Of a DNA stretch of 64,000 bases, positions 1 through 12,102 are shown one piece after another. The number at the start of each line of letters is the position of its first letter. Position 1 is the first letter of the stretch. A program made the position numbers and the translations under genes. The stretch is taken from contig JBANSL010000003.1 in the NCBI GenBank assembly GCA_037127255.1, positions 43,335,314 to 43,399,313 on the forward strand, in the 5' to 3' direction. Origin of the DNA: Persicaria tinctoria. Taxonomy: Eukaryota > Streptophyta > Magnoliopsida > Caryophyllales > Polygonaceae. The notes beneath the pieces are model-generated. The model made no database searches, had not been told where the DNA came from, and saw nothing but the letters and a program-made list of their open reading frames with translations.

Positions 1-2299
1 GAAATGGCAGGCCCCGAAAATGCCCCGGAGTGGCTCGACGGGTGTAGCTTTGACGTTTCCATGTCTCTGGCAATTGTCGCAGCTCCGCACATGGCTCTGC
101 ACATCTGCCCTCATTGCTGGCTAGTAGTACCCTAGCCTCATGATTTTGGTCATCAAGGTTCTCCACCCTTGGTGATGCGCGCATACCCCAGCATGCAGTT
201 CTTTGACGATGAGTTTTCCTTCATTCTCTGTGGCGCACAATAGGTCGGGGAAATTGAAACCCTTCTTGTACATCCTTCCCTCATGGACAGTGAAGCGCGT
301 CGCTCAGTTGGACACTTTCTTGGCTTCTATTTTATCCAGAGGGAGCGTCCCTTTTCCTAGGTACTCAGCGATTGGGGTCCGCCAATCACTCGGCCCCTTA
401 GTCTGAACTGTGTAGACCTCTTGCATGAGTCCTCGCCGTTCTTTCTTCTCGAACTCGAACATTCCCTCAGCTTCGGGGGCATGGCCGCCCCGATCCGAGC
501 CAAAAGGTTCGCCTGCTCGTTCATTTCTCGAACGGAGTGACTCCAGATCGAAGTGTAAAAATGCTCTCTTCAGAGCCATGACTTTTCACCGGTAGTCCGG
601 TAAAAAACCGGTCCTGGATTCGTATTCTCCCTCGATCTACTTCACCACGACCTCGGAGTCGGTGTGTACGATTATTCCTCGAACTCCGCAAGTCAGTGCC
701 AATTCAAGCCCCGCAACCAGGGCTTCGTATTCTGCTTTATCGTTTGTCCCCTTTTGGGGATGGGAGAGTTATTCCAGCTCCGTAACCATCTTTGTTCACG
801 GCTCCATGTACTTTCATAGTCCATCTGTTCTGATCGTCGCCCCCATCGTCTTTGAAGCTGGTTTCACAGATGAAATCAGTCAGGACCTGCGCAAGAGCCG
901 CCTTTTAGGGGACATACGCTATTTCAAACTCGGAGAGTTCCACGGACCATCTCTTCATCCGTCCAGAGAGGATGGGCGAGTGAAGAATTTGTCTCAAGGG
1001 GAGATCTGTTAGCACCTCGATCACGTGATCTTGGAAATACGGCTGCAGCCTCTTAGCCGTGAACATCAGACACAGAATCACCTTCTCCACTGGTTCATAC
1101 CTAGTTTCTGCATCTTGTAGCACCCTGCTCACATAATACACATGGGTGTCGGCTTCTCTAGTTAGGACATCGCTGACAGTCGCGCCTTTCGCGGCCAAAT
1201 AGAGTTGCAGGTTTTCTAGTTTCTGGGGTTGATGCAGAGTAGGTGAGTGTTGTAGGAAAGCTTTCAACTCTTCAAAGGCATGTTGGAGTTCCGGGGTCCA
1301 TTGTATTGGCCGCTTCTTCTTTAACAATGCCAAAAAGGGGATCGATTTGTCAGCTAAGCATGAACAAAAACGCCCTAGATAGTTCACCACCCCGTTTAAA
1401 GACTGTACTTCTTGAATGATGCGCGATGGTCGCAAGTCCTGGACCACAGCAATCTTCGCGGGATTCACATCTATCTCTCGTTGACTAACCATAAAACCGA
1501 GAAGTTTTCCGGAGTCTACACCAAAGACACATTTTTCGGCGTTCAGATTCAGTCCTCATCGTCTCAGGGAATCAAATGTTTCTTGTATGTCAGCCGTGTG
1601 ATCTTCAACCTTGCCGCTTCTTACCACTACATCATTCACGTAGATTGACAAATTCTTCATTAGTTGTCCACGGAAGATTTTGTCGACGGCTCTCTTGAAT
1701 GTGGCCCCAGCGTTCCTTGGGCCAAAGGGCATTACCCGGTAGAGACTTTATTGTACCCCGAATAGGTGTCCAAGAAGCTCAATACCTCATTTCATGCGGT
1801 TATATCAACCAGTTCATCGATTGACGGCAAAGGATAGCTATCATTCGAGCAGGATTTGTTTAAGTCTGAGAACTCGACGCACCTTCTCCATTTCCCACTG
1901 GCCTTCTTAACGAGGACGTACGACGTTGGAAAGCAAGTCCGAGTCGTCTACTTCTTCGATGAAACCGGCTTCCAGCATTTTTTCTACTTCTTTCTTCGAG
2001 GGACGAGATCTTTCGGGTGCCATCTTCCCCTTTTTCTGGGCTACGAGCCGAGCGTCGTGGCGAATCCAGAGTGTGTGGATTGCTATGGACGCGGAAACCC
2101 CCAACAAATGTCTTGGTGGCCATGCGAACACGTCGCGAGACTGTCGGATTATTTCTAGAGCACGCACTCTCTCCTCCGGTCCTAGTGCCTGACCCATGTA
2201 AATCCTTTCTTCAGGGTTGGGGAAAGGCTGATAGACGGTTCTCTGGTCCGCGGTCAGAATCTCTTTGTCCGTGGGTCTAACTTCGAGTTCTACTTCCAA
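1..2299 (-). pseudogene. Tat-type pol: RT, RNase H, second RNase H, integrase N-terminus
   Basis: Minus-strand translation starts near 2299 and enters RT at a MAPERSRPSKKEVEKMLEAGF segment. RT end and RNase H lie at about 1492-905 (NYLGRF, VSRVLQDAETRYEPVEK). A second RNase H of the plant Tat type lies at about 790-560 (NDKAEYEALVAGLELAL, HTDSEV). The integrase zinc-binding region lies at about 230-60, with H and H in HAGVCAHH and C-x2-C in SCDNCQRHG. The central RT catalytic part (1500-1900) is not in one open frame, and a stop falls inside the integrase zinc domain. In intact elements this polyprotein copies the RNA genome and integrates it. Here it is a relic, truncated by the window edge. 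Confidence 0.75.
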
Positions 2300-2394
2300 A
2301 ACTTCCTTTTGTCGGCCACTCGCTACTTCGTCCTCTATTCGGAGGTTTCCTTCCGGGCCTTCGACTTCTCTTTAAGTCGTCTCATGAATGCACA

Positions 2395-2900
2395 TCACTT
2401 CCTTCTTCTTTCAAAGAGAGGCCATGTAGCCGCTCTTGCTCTCTGGTTGTTGGCCACAGACCTCCCATGTTCCTCCACCGGGTACTGTGAATATCCCTTT
2501 GAAATGGTATACGGAGACGACCATCTGACACTTGTAAAGGGATACCCTGCCCAGGAGCGCGTTGTAGGTGGTCGGTATCCTAACCACTGTAAAAACATTG
2601 TTTTCCATTCGGCGGCTGGGTGTGAACCCTAGGACCACTGCAAGTTTTATGGTGCCGACTACCTATACTTCATCTCCAGAAAAGGTTATTAAAGTGTCAT
2701 GATAATGCTTCAAAGCCGTCGGCGAGACGCCTAACCATAAGAAGGCTTCCCAGGATAAGATGCCCATCGATGACCCCGTGTCAATGAATACTCTTTTTAC
2801 TGTGTTGGTTGCGATCTATGCATGAATGACCAATGGGTCCGCATGGGACATACAGACGTCTTCCGCATCAGCCGCGGTGAAAATCACTTCAGTGTGCGGT
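2395..2900 (-). pseudogene. Tat-type retropepsin (aspartic protease) relic
   Basis: The minus strand encodes an IDTGSS active-site segment at 2769-2785, preceded by HADPLVIHA at about 2826. Downstream comes the flap and C-terminal part with PTTYNALLGR near 2550. DTGSS followed by YNALLGR is the usual order in Ty3/gypsy proteases, which cut the gag-pol polyprotein. The two halves are in different frames, so at least one frameshift separates them. It lies upstream of RT on the same strand, as expected. Confidence 0.65.
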
Positions 2901-2940
2901 TGTAGGGCAATCTTCTGACTGGTCGCTGACGGAGGCTGCT

Positions 2941-3640
2941 TCACTTCTCTTTCATAATTATTCCTTTCCTACTTCCTCGTCCCCGAGTCGGAGGGCCCCC
3001 CGGCCAAAGTTTCGATAAAGCCGTCTGGTTTAGGGATCCGGTTGACTCTCGATACTTCTCGGCGGGTCTCATTCCGTAGGGCTTGATTAATCGACCATTG
3101 TGCCGGCTGGGCTTTGCTCTTTCGGCCGCCTCTTCATTTGCGGCCCCACCCCTTGCCTTGTTTAGGGGAAGGGTAATGTGGTTGGTGATATCTGCCTCAT
3201 TGTTGTTGATGGTCATCACCCCTCGAGGTCTGCTGATGACCTGGCCGCCCGCCTCCGTAGCCTTCATTCCGCCGGTCCTGGGGCTCATGACAAGGGTACC
3301 ATTAATCGCGGCACTCCTCCTCCCTTTGGGGGGGGGGGGGGGGAGGCGTGTTCTCCGTTACCCCGCGCCCACCCGATCGTGTTCTCTCTGGTTCGCAGGG
3401 GGGTTCCTCCTCTCATCATTGAGGTGGACTTCGTCCTGCCGGGACACGGGTGGATGTCCCGACAGATCTCACTAGTGAAGACTGATGGTAAGAGGTCATA
3501 CCCTTCTGCCCGTGCAGGGGGTGGATTTGTCCCTGTCGACGTTGAGACGTCGGAGGACCGTTCGCCCTGATGATATTTGCTAGTGATGAAACCCGAAGGA
3601 TCGATCGACCAAGCCTCGAACTTTCGAACACTCTTTTTGT
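2941..3640 (-). pseudogene. gag-like region of the Tat element
   Basis: Several short minus-strand frames (2941-3288, 3416-3631) rich in R, G, P and S lie directly upstream of the protease relic, where gag is expected. A run of 17 G at about 3328-3344 interrupts them. I see no zinc knuckle or retrotransposon gag core, so the identification rests on position only. Confidence 0.35.
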
Positions 3641-4960
3641 GGGGTGATTTTTGGGGATTTATAGGAAATAAAAGACAAGGATATGGATTGCTAGATCTTG
3701 GAGCATCTCACCACAAGATCTACAAAACTCACTCTCTTAAACTTCGGAATCTCACTTTCGAATGATTAAGTCTTTGTTTGGGAATCAATCACAAGCATCT
3801 CACCGGTAATGATTCAACAAACGGGTTTCTCTTTGGCATCTCACCTCAGAGGGCGCTGAACGCATCTCACCAACAACAATTTAGAATCATCTCGATTCAA
3901 AGGAAACACACTTTTCATTAATCTCAAATCTTATTTCTTATGGCAAAGGTTTAGGCATTTTATAGCCATAAAACAAGGAACAATTAAAACAACAAATTAA
4001 AGACGGAAAACATGAAAAGTCTCTCGGAAATTGATGGAGAAAGTTGGCCAGCCCCCTATTGGAAAAATGGAGGGTTGGATGTCATCATGAAATGTCAAAA
4101 CCATCAAGTTCCATTGAATGAATACCGTTCAACGCCTCTTCATCTATTCCGACTTCATTCAATGCGTCGGGAAAACTGTCCAGATTTTGAACTGCTGAAT
4201 GATTGCCAAATTCTGACCTCTTTTGGATTATTTTGGTATTTTGGTCTTCATGAAATATGTAGACCTTCGAATTAGCTTTCCAACAAGTGCTCATGGACCT
4301 TCATCAGACAAATATAGCTCCTGTTATGACTAAAATACCGAGCATGTGTCAAAAGAGCTCAGATCACATCAGCTAGCGTGCTGATCTCCATGTTGATGGG
4401 GTCGGCCTTGGTATTCAAAACCCCTCGGCTGTAGGTAGTCATGATGGATGTTTCCATATATGTTATGGGGGAATATAGTGTACGAATTCCCTTGTCGATA
4501 CGCCTAGTATACGTCATATACGTAAAGGAACGCATGTTCAGGGTTTGACAGATGGAATATATTGTTGATTCTCGTTTATCCCCCCGGGTTGTCCGAAGTG
4601 CTGGGGCACGTACGGTGAGAAACCAGGGTCATTGGGGATCCCGGAAGAGTGAGGGGAGGCAGCGCGCATGCTAGATTATGCAAACCCTTCGGGGTCCCTG
4701 CTCATCATGCTAGATTTTCTTGTAATTAAACAAAATTTATGGTTGGTGACAAGTTTTATTTTGGACATAGACCTCCCTCCACGTCCCCGTGGGGGAGGTG
4801 AGCCACGCGTCTACTTTCGGTTGGTCGACGATCTTACCTGGGGTCCCCCTCCTAATATCATCTATCTTAATCGGGGGACCTTTACATGTGCCGCGGAGAC
4901 CGGAAATATTCTGACGGTCTTACCTAGATTTGACCTCCGTGGCTAGCGGATAAATCATTT
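3641..4960. other. Non-coding stretch inside the Tat element, possibly another LTR relic
   Basis: No gene is supported here. A phrase like acgcatctcacc / gcatctcacc recurs between 3705 and 3875. The stretch 4012-4330 read on the minus strand resembles LTR sequence of other elements in the window (text about a mass-released shared LTR type is not certain). It may be a leader region or a fragment of a nested LTR; I could not define ends. Confidence 0.3.
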
Positions 4961-5202
4961 CCAGTGCCACCGATCCCTTCACTCGGCTCGTTCCACTTCT
5001 CGGGCGGTGATTTCACCCAGGCCTTTTGAATAGGAGAAAGTATGTCCTAGGTCGGAGGGAGAAAGAGAAGCATGAGGGAACCCACGAAAGCCAAACGTCC
5101 GGTTCTTGTATCCGTACAGTCAACTCTCTTTCGTGATGCTCAGAGGCTGTCCGCAAATCCGTTCAATGAGTTCCCCCGTGGATAGACTTGTCCTTAGGAT
5201 TA

Positions 5203-5240
5203 CCTCTCTCTCTCTCTCTCTCTCCCTCTCTCTCTCTCTC
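5203..5240. repeat. (TC)n microsatellite
   Basis: Nearly pure ctctctct tract with one ccc interruption, lying just downstream (minus strand sense) of the LTR TATA box, a position where plant LTRs often carry CT/GA tracts. Confidence 0.9.
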
Positions 5241-5269
5241 GGATGAAATTATCCCCTTTGTTTTCCAAA

Positions 5270-5292
5270 AAGCCCCTTTTTTATAGAGCCTT
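5270..5292 (-). promoter_or_regulatory. TATA box of the Tat-element LTR
   Basis: The minus strand reads GGCTCTATAAAAAAGGGGC at this position, a good TATA box. It is oriented to drive transcription towards the gag and pol relics at lower coordinates, which supports calling the surrounding 4960-5560 an LTR. Confidence 0.5.
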
Positions 5293-5560
5293 TCGGATTT
5301 AATAGTGGCCATCGACCTTCCCTCCAGGACACGTCGATTTGCCTTCTCGACCACTTGTCGTAGCCCAAATGCCACGTGTTGCTCAAGAGAGGGCACGTGG
5401 ATGGGGGCATGTTTGACACCTTTTCTGTTTTCATGCAGTCTTCGTCCTCGGTTCTCTATGGGTTATACGCCCGCGGTTGGTCCTTCGAATTTTACCCCTT
5501 TTTGGTCCTTTTCTATTTCCTGTTTATTTTTGGGCATCGTCACCCCTGATCGAAGTTCTA

Positions 5561-7259
5561 AATTGTTCCCTAATTGAAGTTCAATTTTCTTTGATTGTAG
5601 TTGTGGCAACTTAATCTCTTCTCTCTTTTTGCTTGTTCTAAGTTTGCACGCTTTCTAGGAGATAATTGAAAACATAAAATTATTCCTTTATTAATATTGA
5701 AAATACTATCAACAACCAACAAATTGCTTATAGTGAGTTCTCTTGTAAATCTTGTAGGTTGTATACCAGATGCAGTCCTCTAAATTGAAAAGAGATGGCT
5801 GCATAACTAAATTGTACAAGGCTAGTGTATGAAATAAAGTGATTATCATGGTAAAAGAATAGAAGAAGAACGAGGCAACTTGGTAAGGCAAATGCTCTCA
5901 TGTAGCATATTTGTGTATTTTATTTCTTGAAATCATAGAAATGAAGCAAAGTAACTAGAAATTATGTATTCTGATGAAGCCTATTTTTATGTGTTTTTTA
6001 TCATTATTGGTGTTATGTTTTATGAGTTATTATGCAAATGCATAGATGGAAGCATGTCTGAAGGTCGCTTCTTGTTGACAAATGAGGCATGGTCAATCTT
6101 AGTAAGCTTGTTACTCACCAATTTTCTTTTAATATCGCCAAGTCAAAATTTCTACATACTTTTTGATGATATTGAGGAGTTGGGGGAGGTTACATTATAT
6201 GATTCCCCGTATTTTTTTTTGATGACTTCAGAATCTCTCTAGCCATATTTGCTTCATGTGAGGCTTTGGCTAGATTATTCCCAATAAATAGATGGATAGC
6301 TTCAACACGTCACTTATTCGTTAGATGATCCGTTAGCATGTAAAATGGTCCTTTTTTTGCAAGAGTTTTCATGCAAAATATATTTGAAATCAATAATAAT
6401 TTCTCTTGAATAAACAGCCAAAAACTACAGGTGGACTTCTAGGTCATTATTGATGGATTCAATTGAGGATGTCATTCTTTGAGGAACATAAATGCACCTT
6501 TGGAAATGCAATAAACACGATCGAGCATTTGAAAATAGCCAGAAAATTGGGCACTTGGTACTAAATTCATTTCTCAAATTCAAACTACATGAATGTGCCT
6601 TCCATACTTGACCTATTTTGGCTTGTCATGAATATTTACTTTGCAGTTGAGAATGACAAATACTACTATATTGCTGGGTTTTTCTTCATTGTATCCCCAG
6701 AAACTATCCTGATTCTTATAACTCCCTCCTTATGAAATTTGGTACTTATAGTTAACTATGCAATTTGATTCTTATAACTCCCTCCTTATGAAATTTGGTT
6801 TTATTTTGCAGCTCTATCCTATTGTATCTATCAACTTGTATCTTTCTTTGTGCTATCTTTAGTTTCTAAAGTGTTCTCAACTTCATAATGCCTTTGGGTT
6901 AGGATTTATTTGAACAAGTTGGTATGGAAGCCCAATATAGAATGAGAACTTAAGGATTAAGGAATCATTTACGAGTAACCATTTTACATGTTTCAGGTGA
7001 GACAATTACAGAGGTGGTGGCGAACTAGATTAAAAGAAGAGCACAAGGAGATTGCCTCTCATGGCTATTGTATAACTCTCTTTCTAGCTCTTTTAAAATT
7101 TTGTAATTGGGTGGAAGCATTTCTTGTAGATTTATGCACATTTGGTTCGGGGATTCATGATCACCCCGTTGTAATTCTCTAATTGATTGTTGTATAATCC
7201 TCCAGTAGAGCAACATATTGTTTCATTATATAATATTTTTTAAAATTACTGAACTTCCA
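5561..7259. other. AT-rich stretch without recognisable genes
   Basis: No open frame here resembles a known family. A 33-bp direct repeat (6711-6743 and 6767-6799, period 56) is present. It probably includes the interior of the CACTA element whose terminus lies at 7500, but no transposase domain is visible and no matching left terminus was found. Confidence 0.4.
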
Positions 7260-7500
7260 TGGCGTTTTCCAAACCCCATGGATTGTGTACATTAATTTTT
7301 TTTTTTTTTTAAAAAAAAATTCCATGGCGTTTAAAAAGCGTCATGGATTTCATTTTCTATGGCGTTTGAAAAACGCCATAAAAATGAGGGCAAAAGCACG
7401 GTGTCGGCTTCGACAGGGTTGAGTATGGCGTTTAAAAACGCCATCTTAAGACTTTTATGACGTTTTTCAAATGTCGTAGAAGAGGGTATTTGTACTAGTG
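7260..7500 (-). mobile_element. Terminus of a CACTA (En/Spm) transposon with palindromic subterminal repeats
   Basis: The stretch ends at 7500 in the complement of CACTAGTACAAATACC, a typical CACTA terminal inverted repeat. Inside it are several hairpin-forming units of the type tatggcgttt-n-aaacgccata (about 7260-7285, 7320-7347, 7358-7382, 7425-7444, 7455-7480). Clustered short inverted repeats next to the TIR are the transposase-binding subterminal regions of CACTA elements. I could not find the partner terminus to the left, so the element appears truncated, perhaps by the Tat-element LTR. Confidence 0.6.
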
Positions 7501-8186
7501 TTTATTATTTGACCCTTTGTGCGATTTTTTTATAAATTTTATCATATAAAACATCTTTGAATTAATATAAATTAATACTCCATATATAGTAAATATAAAT
7601 TAATTTCTTCTATCAATTATGTTAATTTTAAAAAAAAATTAAGAAGGCCGTTAATATTTTAAATATAACTATCTTAAATTAAGAATTGTTTATTTATTTG
7701 TGATTTGCAAGTGATGCCTTCGATTTGGATTCTGTCAATTATTATATTTGATTAGTTAGATTGGATATGTTTTCAATAATAACTAATTAAGTATGTGTAT
7801 TATAGATCTAAAAAGATAAGTTTTTTACTTAACTATATTGGCTTATTAAATGATGTGACCCAAAAATATAATACAATTTTAATTCAAAATATGACACATA
7901 TGCAAAAATAATCTCGTTCTAATTTAGAAAATTCCACATATGTGAATTGCACTAGAAACCGTTTCAGGCCCCTGTTTTAGTATTTTATATAGATATAGAT
8001 ACTTACCTTTCAAATATCGTTGTCTTCATGTTCCTCTCAGTCCTTATCTTCTTCGTCTTCATTGTTATCCTCCTCTTCTATATCATCTTCGACCTCTATG
8101 GTGTCCAGATGTGGTGAAAAGTCATCATCGCCCTCTACGGTATCCTTTTCTAAGGCAATCCCGAATCTCGGAGCAACCTTTTAGTC
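7501..8186. other. AT-rich stretch, no gene seen
   Basis: Very AT-rich sequence up to about 8000, then a CT-rich stretch (8030-8160) whose complement would encode an acidic segment leading into the transposase scrap at 8187-8390. No complete feature can be supported. Confidence 0.4.
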
Positions 8187-8390
8187 TCATAAAAGCTTCA
8201 AGCTAGGGATGTTATGGTTTGACGGCAACAATTTTCCCACATCATGAAGAAGTTCATTAAAGGTTACTTGAGATAAATTGTGTTCAGTCTTATGCCTCAA
8301 AAGATTAACCAATGCTGACAACAATGAAGTGGAACAACCTGGATATCCTGGCTCATTTGTTGCTCTCAACACATCAAAGAATCGATTATA
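8187..8390 (-). pseudogene. CACTA TNPD-type transposase fragment
   Basis: The minus strand encodes about 68 residues including EPGYPGC, LLSALVNLLRHK, TFNELLHDVGKLLPSNHNIP. The pattern (L/E)PxYPGC-SxLSALVxLxxxK-xFxxLLxxxxxxLP is the N-terminal region of TNPD-like transposases, which bind and cut CACTA ends. Everything downstream, including the catalytic domain, is missing. It lies beyond the CACTA terminus at 7500, so it belongs to a different copy or to a rearranged one. It fuses at 8391 to LTR-like sequence. Confidence 0.6.
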
Positions 8391-8700
8391 TAGTTGATGG
8401 ACGGTTTTTAGTCGCGTAAACCGAATCAAAATAAAACTCAAACCTACAAACTAGTATAGCAAGTAAGTAAGAGGTCGATCCCACAGAGAATCAAGTATTT
8501 CTGAGCAATGTGTATTTATCAATTAATGAAAGGGGGGTTTTGATTGATTGAAATAGAAAGAAAACAAAATAAACTATAAACAAATTGATGCAAAACAATT
8601 TAGAGAATATCGCTCTACCTACAACAATCCCCTTTATTTGGTTGAACTGATATTGCAACTTCCTCTTGTCCTTTTAGTTTTCCTATGAATGCCCTCGGTA
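8391..8700 (-). repeat. Fragment of an Athila-type LTR (same family as element C)
   Basis: The stretch from the tagtcgcgtaaacc text onward closely matches 25575-25865, the LTR of element C. Both share a caaactagtatagcaag core, the gtcgatc...agagaatcaagta box and attaactgatattg-like text. Similarity fades at about 8700. It is an LTR remnant with no internal region attached. Confidence 0.65.
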
Positions 8701-9251
8701 GCCTATCATATTCATGTGCACACATCTTACAAAAGACATCATAGCATGATAAATTAAAAGTATAAAATATAAAATTCAAAAATCCTTTCAATCTATCAAA
8801 GAGTCTAGCATGACTCTCTCCTGAAGGAATATGATACTAGCAACACAGTTCCGCTGATGGCTTATCAAAATAGCAATCAAAAGGATCAACATAATCACCA
8901 TTGCCTTCCAAATTGCAAAAGTTTATCTCTATTACCTCAGTTGATGGCTCTAGACCTGGTTCATCACTGGACGAGCGCAGAATGGATGATGCAGATGGAA
9001 TAGGAGACACATCACATGTAACCTCATGCGTCAACTCATGAGATTCCAAGTCAGGAAGCATTAGAACGTTTTCTCCATCATCAAAGAAACTATCATTTTC
9101 ATCAAATAATTCCTCCTCCTTTTGAACATCCTTATTATGTTGAAATCACCTAGGAGGGAATGAATGCACCACAATGATTTCGATAGCATCCCCCACCCTT
9201 TTATCCTTCAATTCTTCAATGGGCGGTGGGATAGGTGATAACTCCCTCCCT
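8701..9251. other. Retroelement-derived or unassigned DNA
   Basis: A minus-strand open frame of 74 codons (8837-9061) is Ser/Glu/Asp-rich and resembles nothing I can name. No splice or promoter context supports a host gene. Probably internal retroelement sequence between the LTR relic and the copia LTR. Confidence 0.35.
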
Positions 9252-10244
9252 TGATGAGAATCGGAATAGATGTTTCAAAGGTTTTGACAGTGTTTGTGTC
9301 AAAAGCCTTGGAGCATTAACAGTTGATGAAATACAAAACCTATCTTATTATTCGTATATTATTTTATCTTATTATATACTTCCATTATATTATATATATA
9401 TGAATGACTAACCATTTCAGGAAGTATAAATCGAGATTACATCCTTCCTTACATGTTGAAGAGATCAGTTCAAATTAGATCATGGCGTTTCAAAGTATCC
9501 TTATATAGAAGATTACAAGATCGAACTGATTCCAAAAGAGCCGTTGGAGATCTGGTGATGAAGATTCTCACGCTCCATGCTATCTCCATGCTATTATATA
9601 AAGGAAAGGAAGGAGAAGACAGAAGTACAAGTGCTACACACGATCTTCATTCATTCAAGCGATCTGTCTTCCAAGTGTCTCTCTGCAAAGCGCTCAAATA
9701 GTTTGTTCTTTATTTCAAAGCCTTTGAGAGTCACTGTGAGCTTATATGATATATTTATTTCAAGTGTTACTCGAGAGTTTATAACTCGGGAAGTTGCACT
9801 AGGCTATTGATTTGCGAGAGTTAGAGGATTGTAGTAGATAGCTGAGAGAGGTGGGGCTCTTCTAGATTGGTCTAGGACTCCAAGGGAACGTGAGTTGACT
9901 AGATTGCAATTGTATAGGAGAGAGGCTTCTCGGTGAGCTATTAGGATCCTAAGCTAAGCATTCAATAAAGCCTTTGAATCCTAGGGTTGTGGAAGAACCC
10001 TAGGCGGGGACGTAGGCCAGTTGTGCTGAACCTCGTAAACAATTACTCGTGTCCTTTACTTACTTGCTTTACCTTATTTCCGCACTTGGTTCGAATTGTT
10101 TAACTTTGTGATTCAGGTTTATCTCAAAGGTTTTGGTTCCAGCTCCAAAAGTCTTGAGACTTTCTGCGAAAAACGGGCATACTCTATTCAACCCCCCTTC
10201 TAGAGTATTTCTATATTACATTGTTTTATATTATCGAACCTTCA
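9252..10244 (+). repeat. 5' LTR of the copia element
   Basis: The right end is fixed by the primer binding site three bases downstream. The left end at TGATGAGAATCG is chosen because it is a partial inverted match to the right end (complement TGAAGGTTCGAT). A TATA box (tatataaa, 9595-9602) and a poly(A) signal (aataaa, 9964-9969) lie inside in the expected order. No second copy is available to confirm the left boundary. Confidence 0.6.
9595..9602 (+). promoter_or_regulatory. TATA box of the copia LTR
   Basis: tatataaa in a GC-richer neighbourhood, about 370 bp upstream of the LTR poly(A) signal. Positioned to start the genomic RNA of the element. Confidence 0.6.
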
Positions 10245-10246
10245 AT

Positions 10247-10258
10247 TGGTATCAGAGC
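10247..10258 (+). other. Primer binding site for initiator tRNA-Met
   Basis: tggtatcagagc matches the complement of the 3' end of plant initiator tRNA-Met, the usual minus-strand primer of Ty1/copia elements. It directly follows the 5' LTR. Confidence 0.9.
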
Positions 10259-10302
10259 TTTACTCACTGCTTTTGATCTAACAATCTTGTGAGTTTTCGA
10301 TC

Positions 10303-12102
10303 ATGTCTGGTGAAGCAAGCGGAGGATTTGCACAGGGAAGGTCCACAAGCAGACCGCCACTCTTTGTAGGAAACAACTTTGTCCACTGGAGATCTTTGAT
10401 GAAGATGTTCATCATAGACCAGGATCTAGAGCTTTGGAACATTATATAGAATGGTCCGAAGATTCCAGAGAAGGAAGGACCAAACGATACCAAAGTTGCA
10501 AAGAAGGAGTCCGAATACAACCAAACAGATCTTGAAACCATCTCCAAAAACTACAGGGCTATTAACTTACTTTATTGTGGTCTTAGCACTGATGAGTTTA
10601 ACCGTATTTCCTCTTGTAGGTCAGCTAAAGAGATTTGGGACAAGTTGGTCGTCACCTATGAAGGAACGAGCCAAGTGAAAGACACCAAGATCAGCATCTT
10701 CCTTCGAAAGTATGAGCTCTTCAAGATGAAGTCCGATGAGTCAATCAAAGCCATGTTCACACGATTCACTGAAATCACCAACAACCTTGACTCTCTCGGC
10801 AAGAGCTTTACCAATGTTGAGAAAGTGAGGAAGATACTGAGGTGCCTTCCAAAGGAGAAATGGGGTCCAAAAGTAACAGTTATAGAAGAAGCTCAGGACC
10901 TCACCACTCTACCCCTTGATGACCTCCTTGGGAAGCTGATCACGCATGAGATGATCCTTAATGAAGACGATGGAGAACTTCCAGCTAGCACCAAGAACTT
11001 GGCACTCAAGTCTAAGAAGGATGAGTCCAAGGATGGATCTGACTCTGAAGATGAGGATGACGATGAGGATGATCCTTTTGCTCTTATCACAAGAGGCCTT
11101 GCTAGAATTCTCAAAATGAAGAAGCAATTCAACAACAAGGATGGATCAGAGTCTTCAAAATTTCGAGGTAAGCCTCAATACAACAAGTATGAAAAGAAGA
11201 CTAAACCGTTGTCTTGTTTTGAATGTGGTGAAACAGATCATCTTGTAAAGGACTGTCCTCAAAAGACAAAGAGCCAGCCCAAGAAAGGTGACAAATGGAA
11301 GAAGAAAGCTATGGTGGCTACCTGGAGTGATTCCGACTCTGACTCCGACGATGAGAAGGCCAACATTTGTCTTATGGCCTCAGAAGATGAATCCCACGAT
11401 GAAAAGCTTGAAGCTACTGTAAGAGAACTTATGGAAAGTCCAAAAGAGGTATTATCGGAATTCCTTTCAAATATGATTGCCAATGAAGAGAAGCTTATTG
11501 CCCAAACTAACATTCTTATTAAGAGAACTGTGGACCAGGAAAGAACTATTGAGGATCTGTCTATGAGGGTCAAAGGTCTTGAAGGTTCTTATTCAGGTCT
11601 TGACATTAAAGTCAAGACGCTTGACTCGGAGAAATCTGAACTCAAGCAAGATCTCTCCTCTCTAAGAAATGAGCATCATGACTTAGAGAACGAGAAGATC
11701 TCCCTGAATAATAAGATTCTTGACCAACAGACAGCCCTCATAAGTTTTACCAAATCCAAAGGCACTCTCGATAAGATGTTGGGTGAGCAACAAAGCTCTC
11801 TAAACAAAAGTGGTATTGGTTACAATCCAAAGTTTTTAAAGAAGCAACACATTACCACTTTTGTAAAGGCTAAAGGAAGCAGAACCTCTCCTATATGTCA
11901 CCATTGTGCTAGAAAGGGACATGTAAAAGAGACCTGCCCTTATAGAAGAAAGGATCCTTATATTATTCGCAATACATTTCCTGTTCATTTGAGAAAAGAA
12001 CGGATAACACAAGTTTGGGTCCCAAAAGGCACTATTTTACCAAATATGGTTTACCCCAACAATGGATCCAAATTTGCTTATTGGTCTAGCCACAAAGGTT
12101 GA
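10303..12102 (+). pseudogene. Sirevirus-like gag, one premature stop
   Basis: ATG at 10303 begins MSGEASGGFAQGRS. The frame stays open to 12102 except for a TAG at 10447-10449, about 49 codons in. Total length is about 600 codons. Domains: copia-type gag core (about residues 20-220), an acidic D/E-rich run (about 245-265), zinc knuckle 1 CFECGETDHLVKDC (about 305), a second acidic patch, a long coiled coil (about 365-500) and zinc knuckle 2 CHHCARKGHVKETC (about 530). Gag packages the element RNA into virus-like particles. A track start at 10645 would be a TTG codon and is not the real start. The stop makes this copy unable to make full-length gag. Confidence 0.85.

Larger units (their letters stand above)
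1..5560 (-). mobile_element. Tat-type Ty3/gypsy retrotransposon, 5' part, decayed
   Basis: On the minus strand this reads, from right to left, an LTR-like region with a TATA box, a gag-like region, an aspartic protease, reverse transcriptase, RNase H, an extra archaeal-type RNase H and the start of integrase, then leaves the window. A second RNase H between RT-RH and integrase is a known hallmark of the Tat/Ogre lineage of plant Ty3/gypsy elements. The reading frames are broken many times, so the copy is dead. The right boundary is approximate: I could not pair the LTR with a second copy or find a clear primer binding site. Element class is well supported; its exact ends are not. Confidence 0.75.

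Noticed and set aside
6988..7216. 60-codon frames on both strands
   Set aside because: No recognisable motif, AT-rich setting, and equal support on both strands.
10645..12102. Gag start at 10645
   Set aside because: The codon there is TTG. The ATG at 10303 is in the same frame, with one TAG between, and has the family's usual N-terminus.
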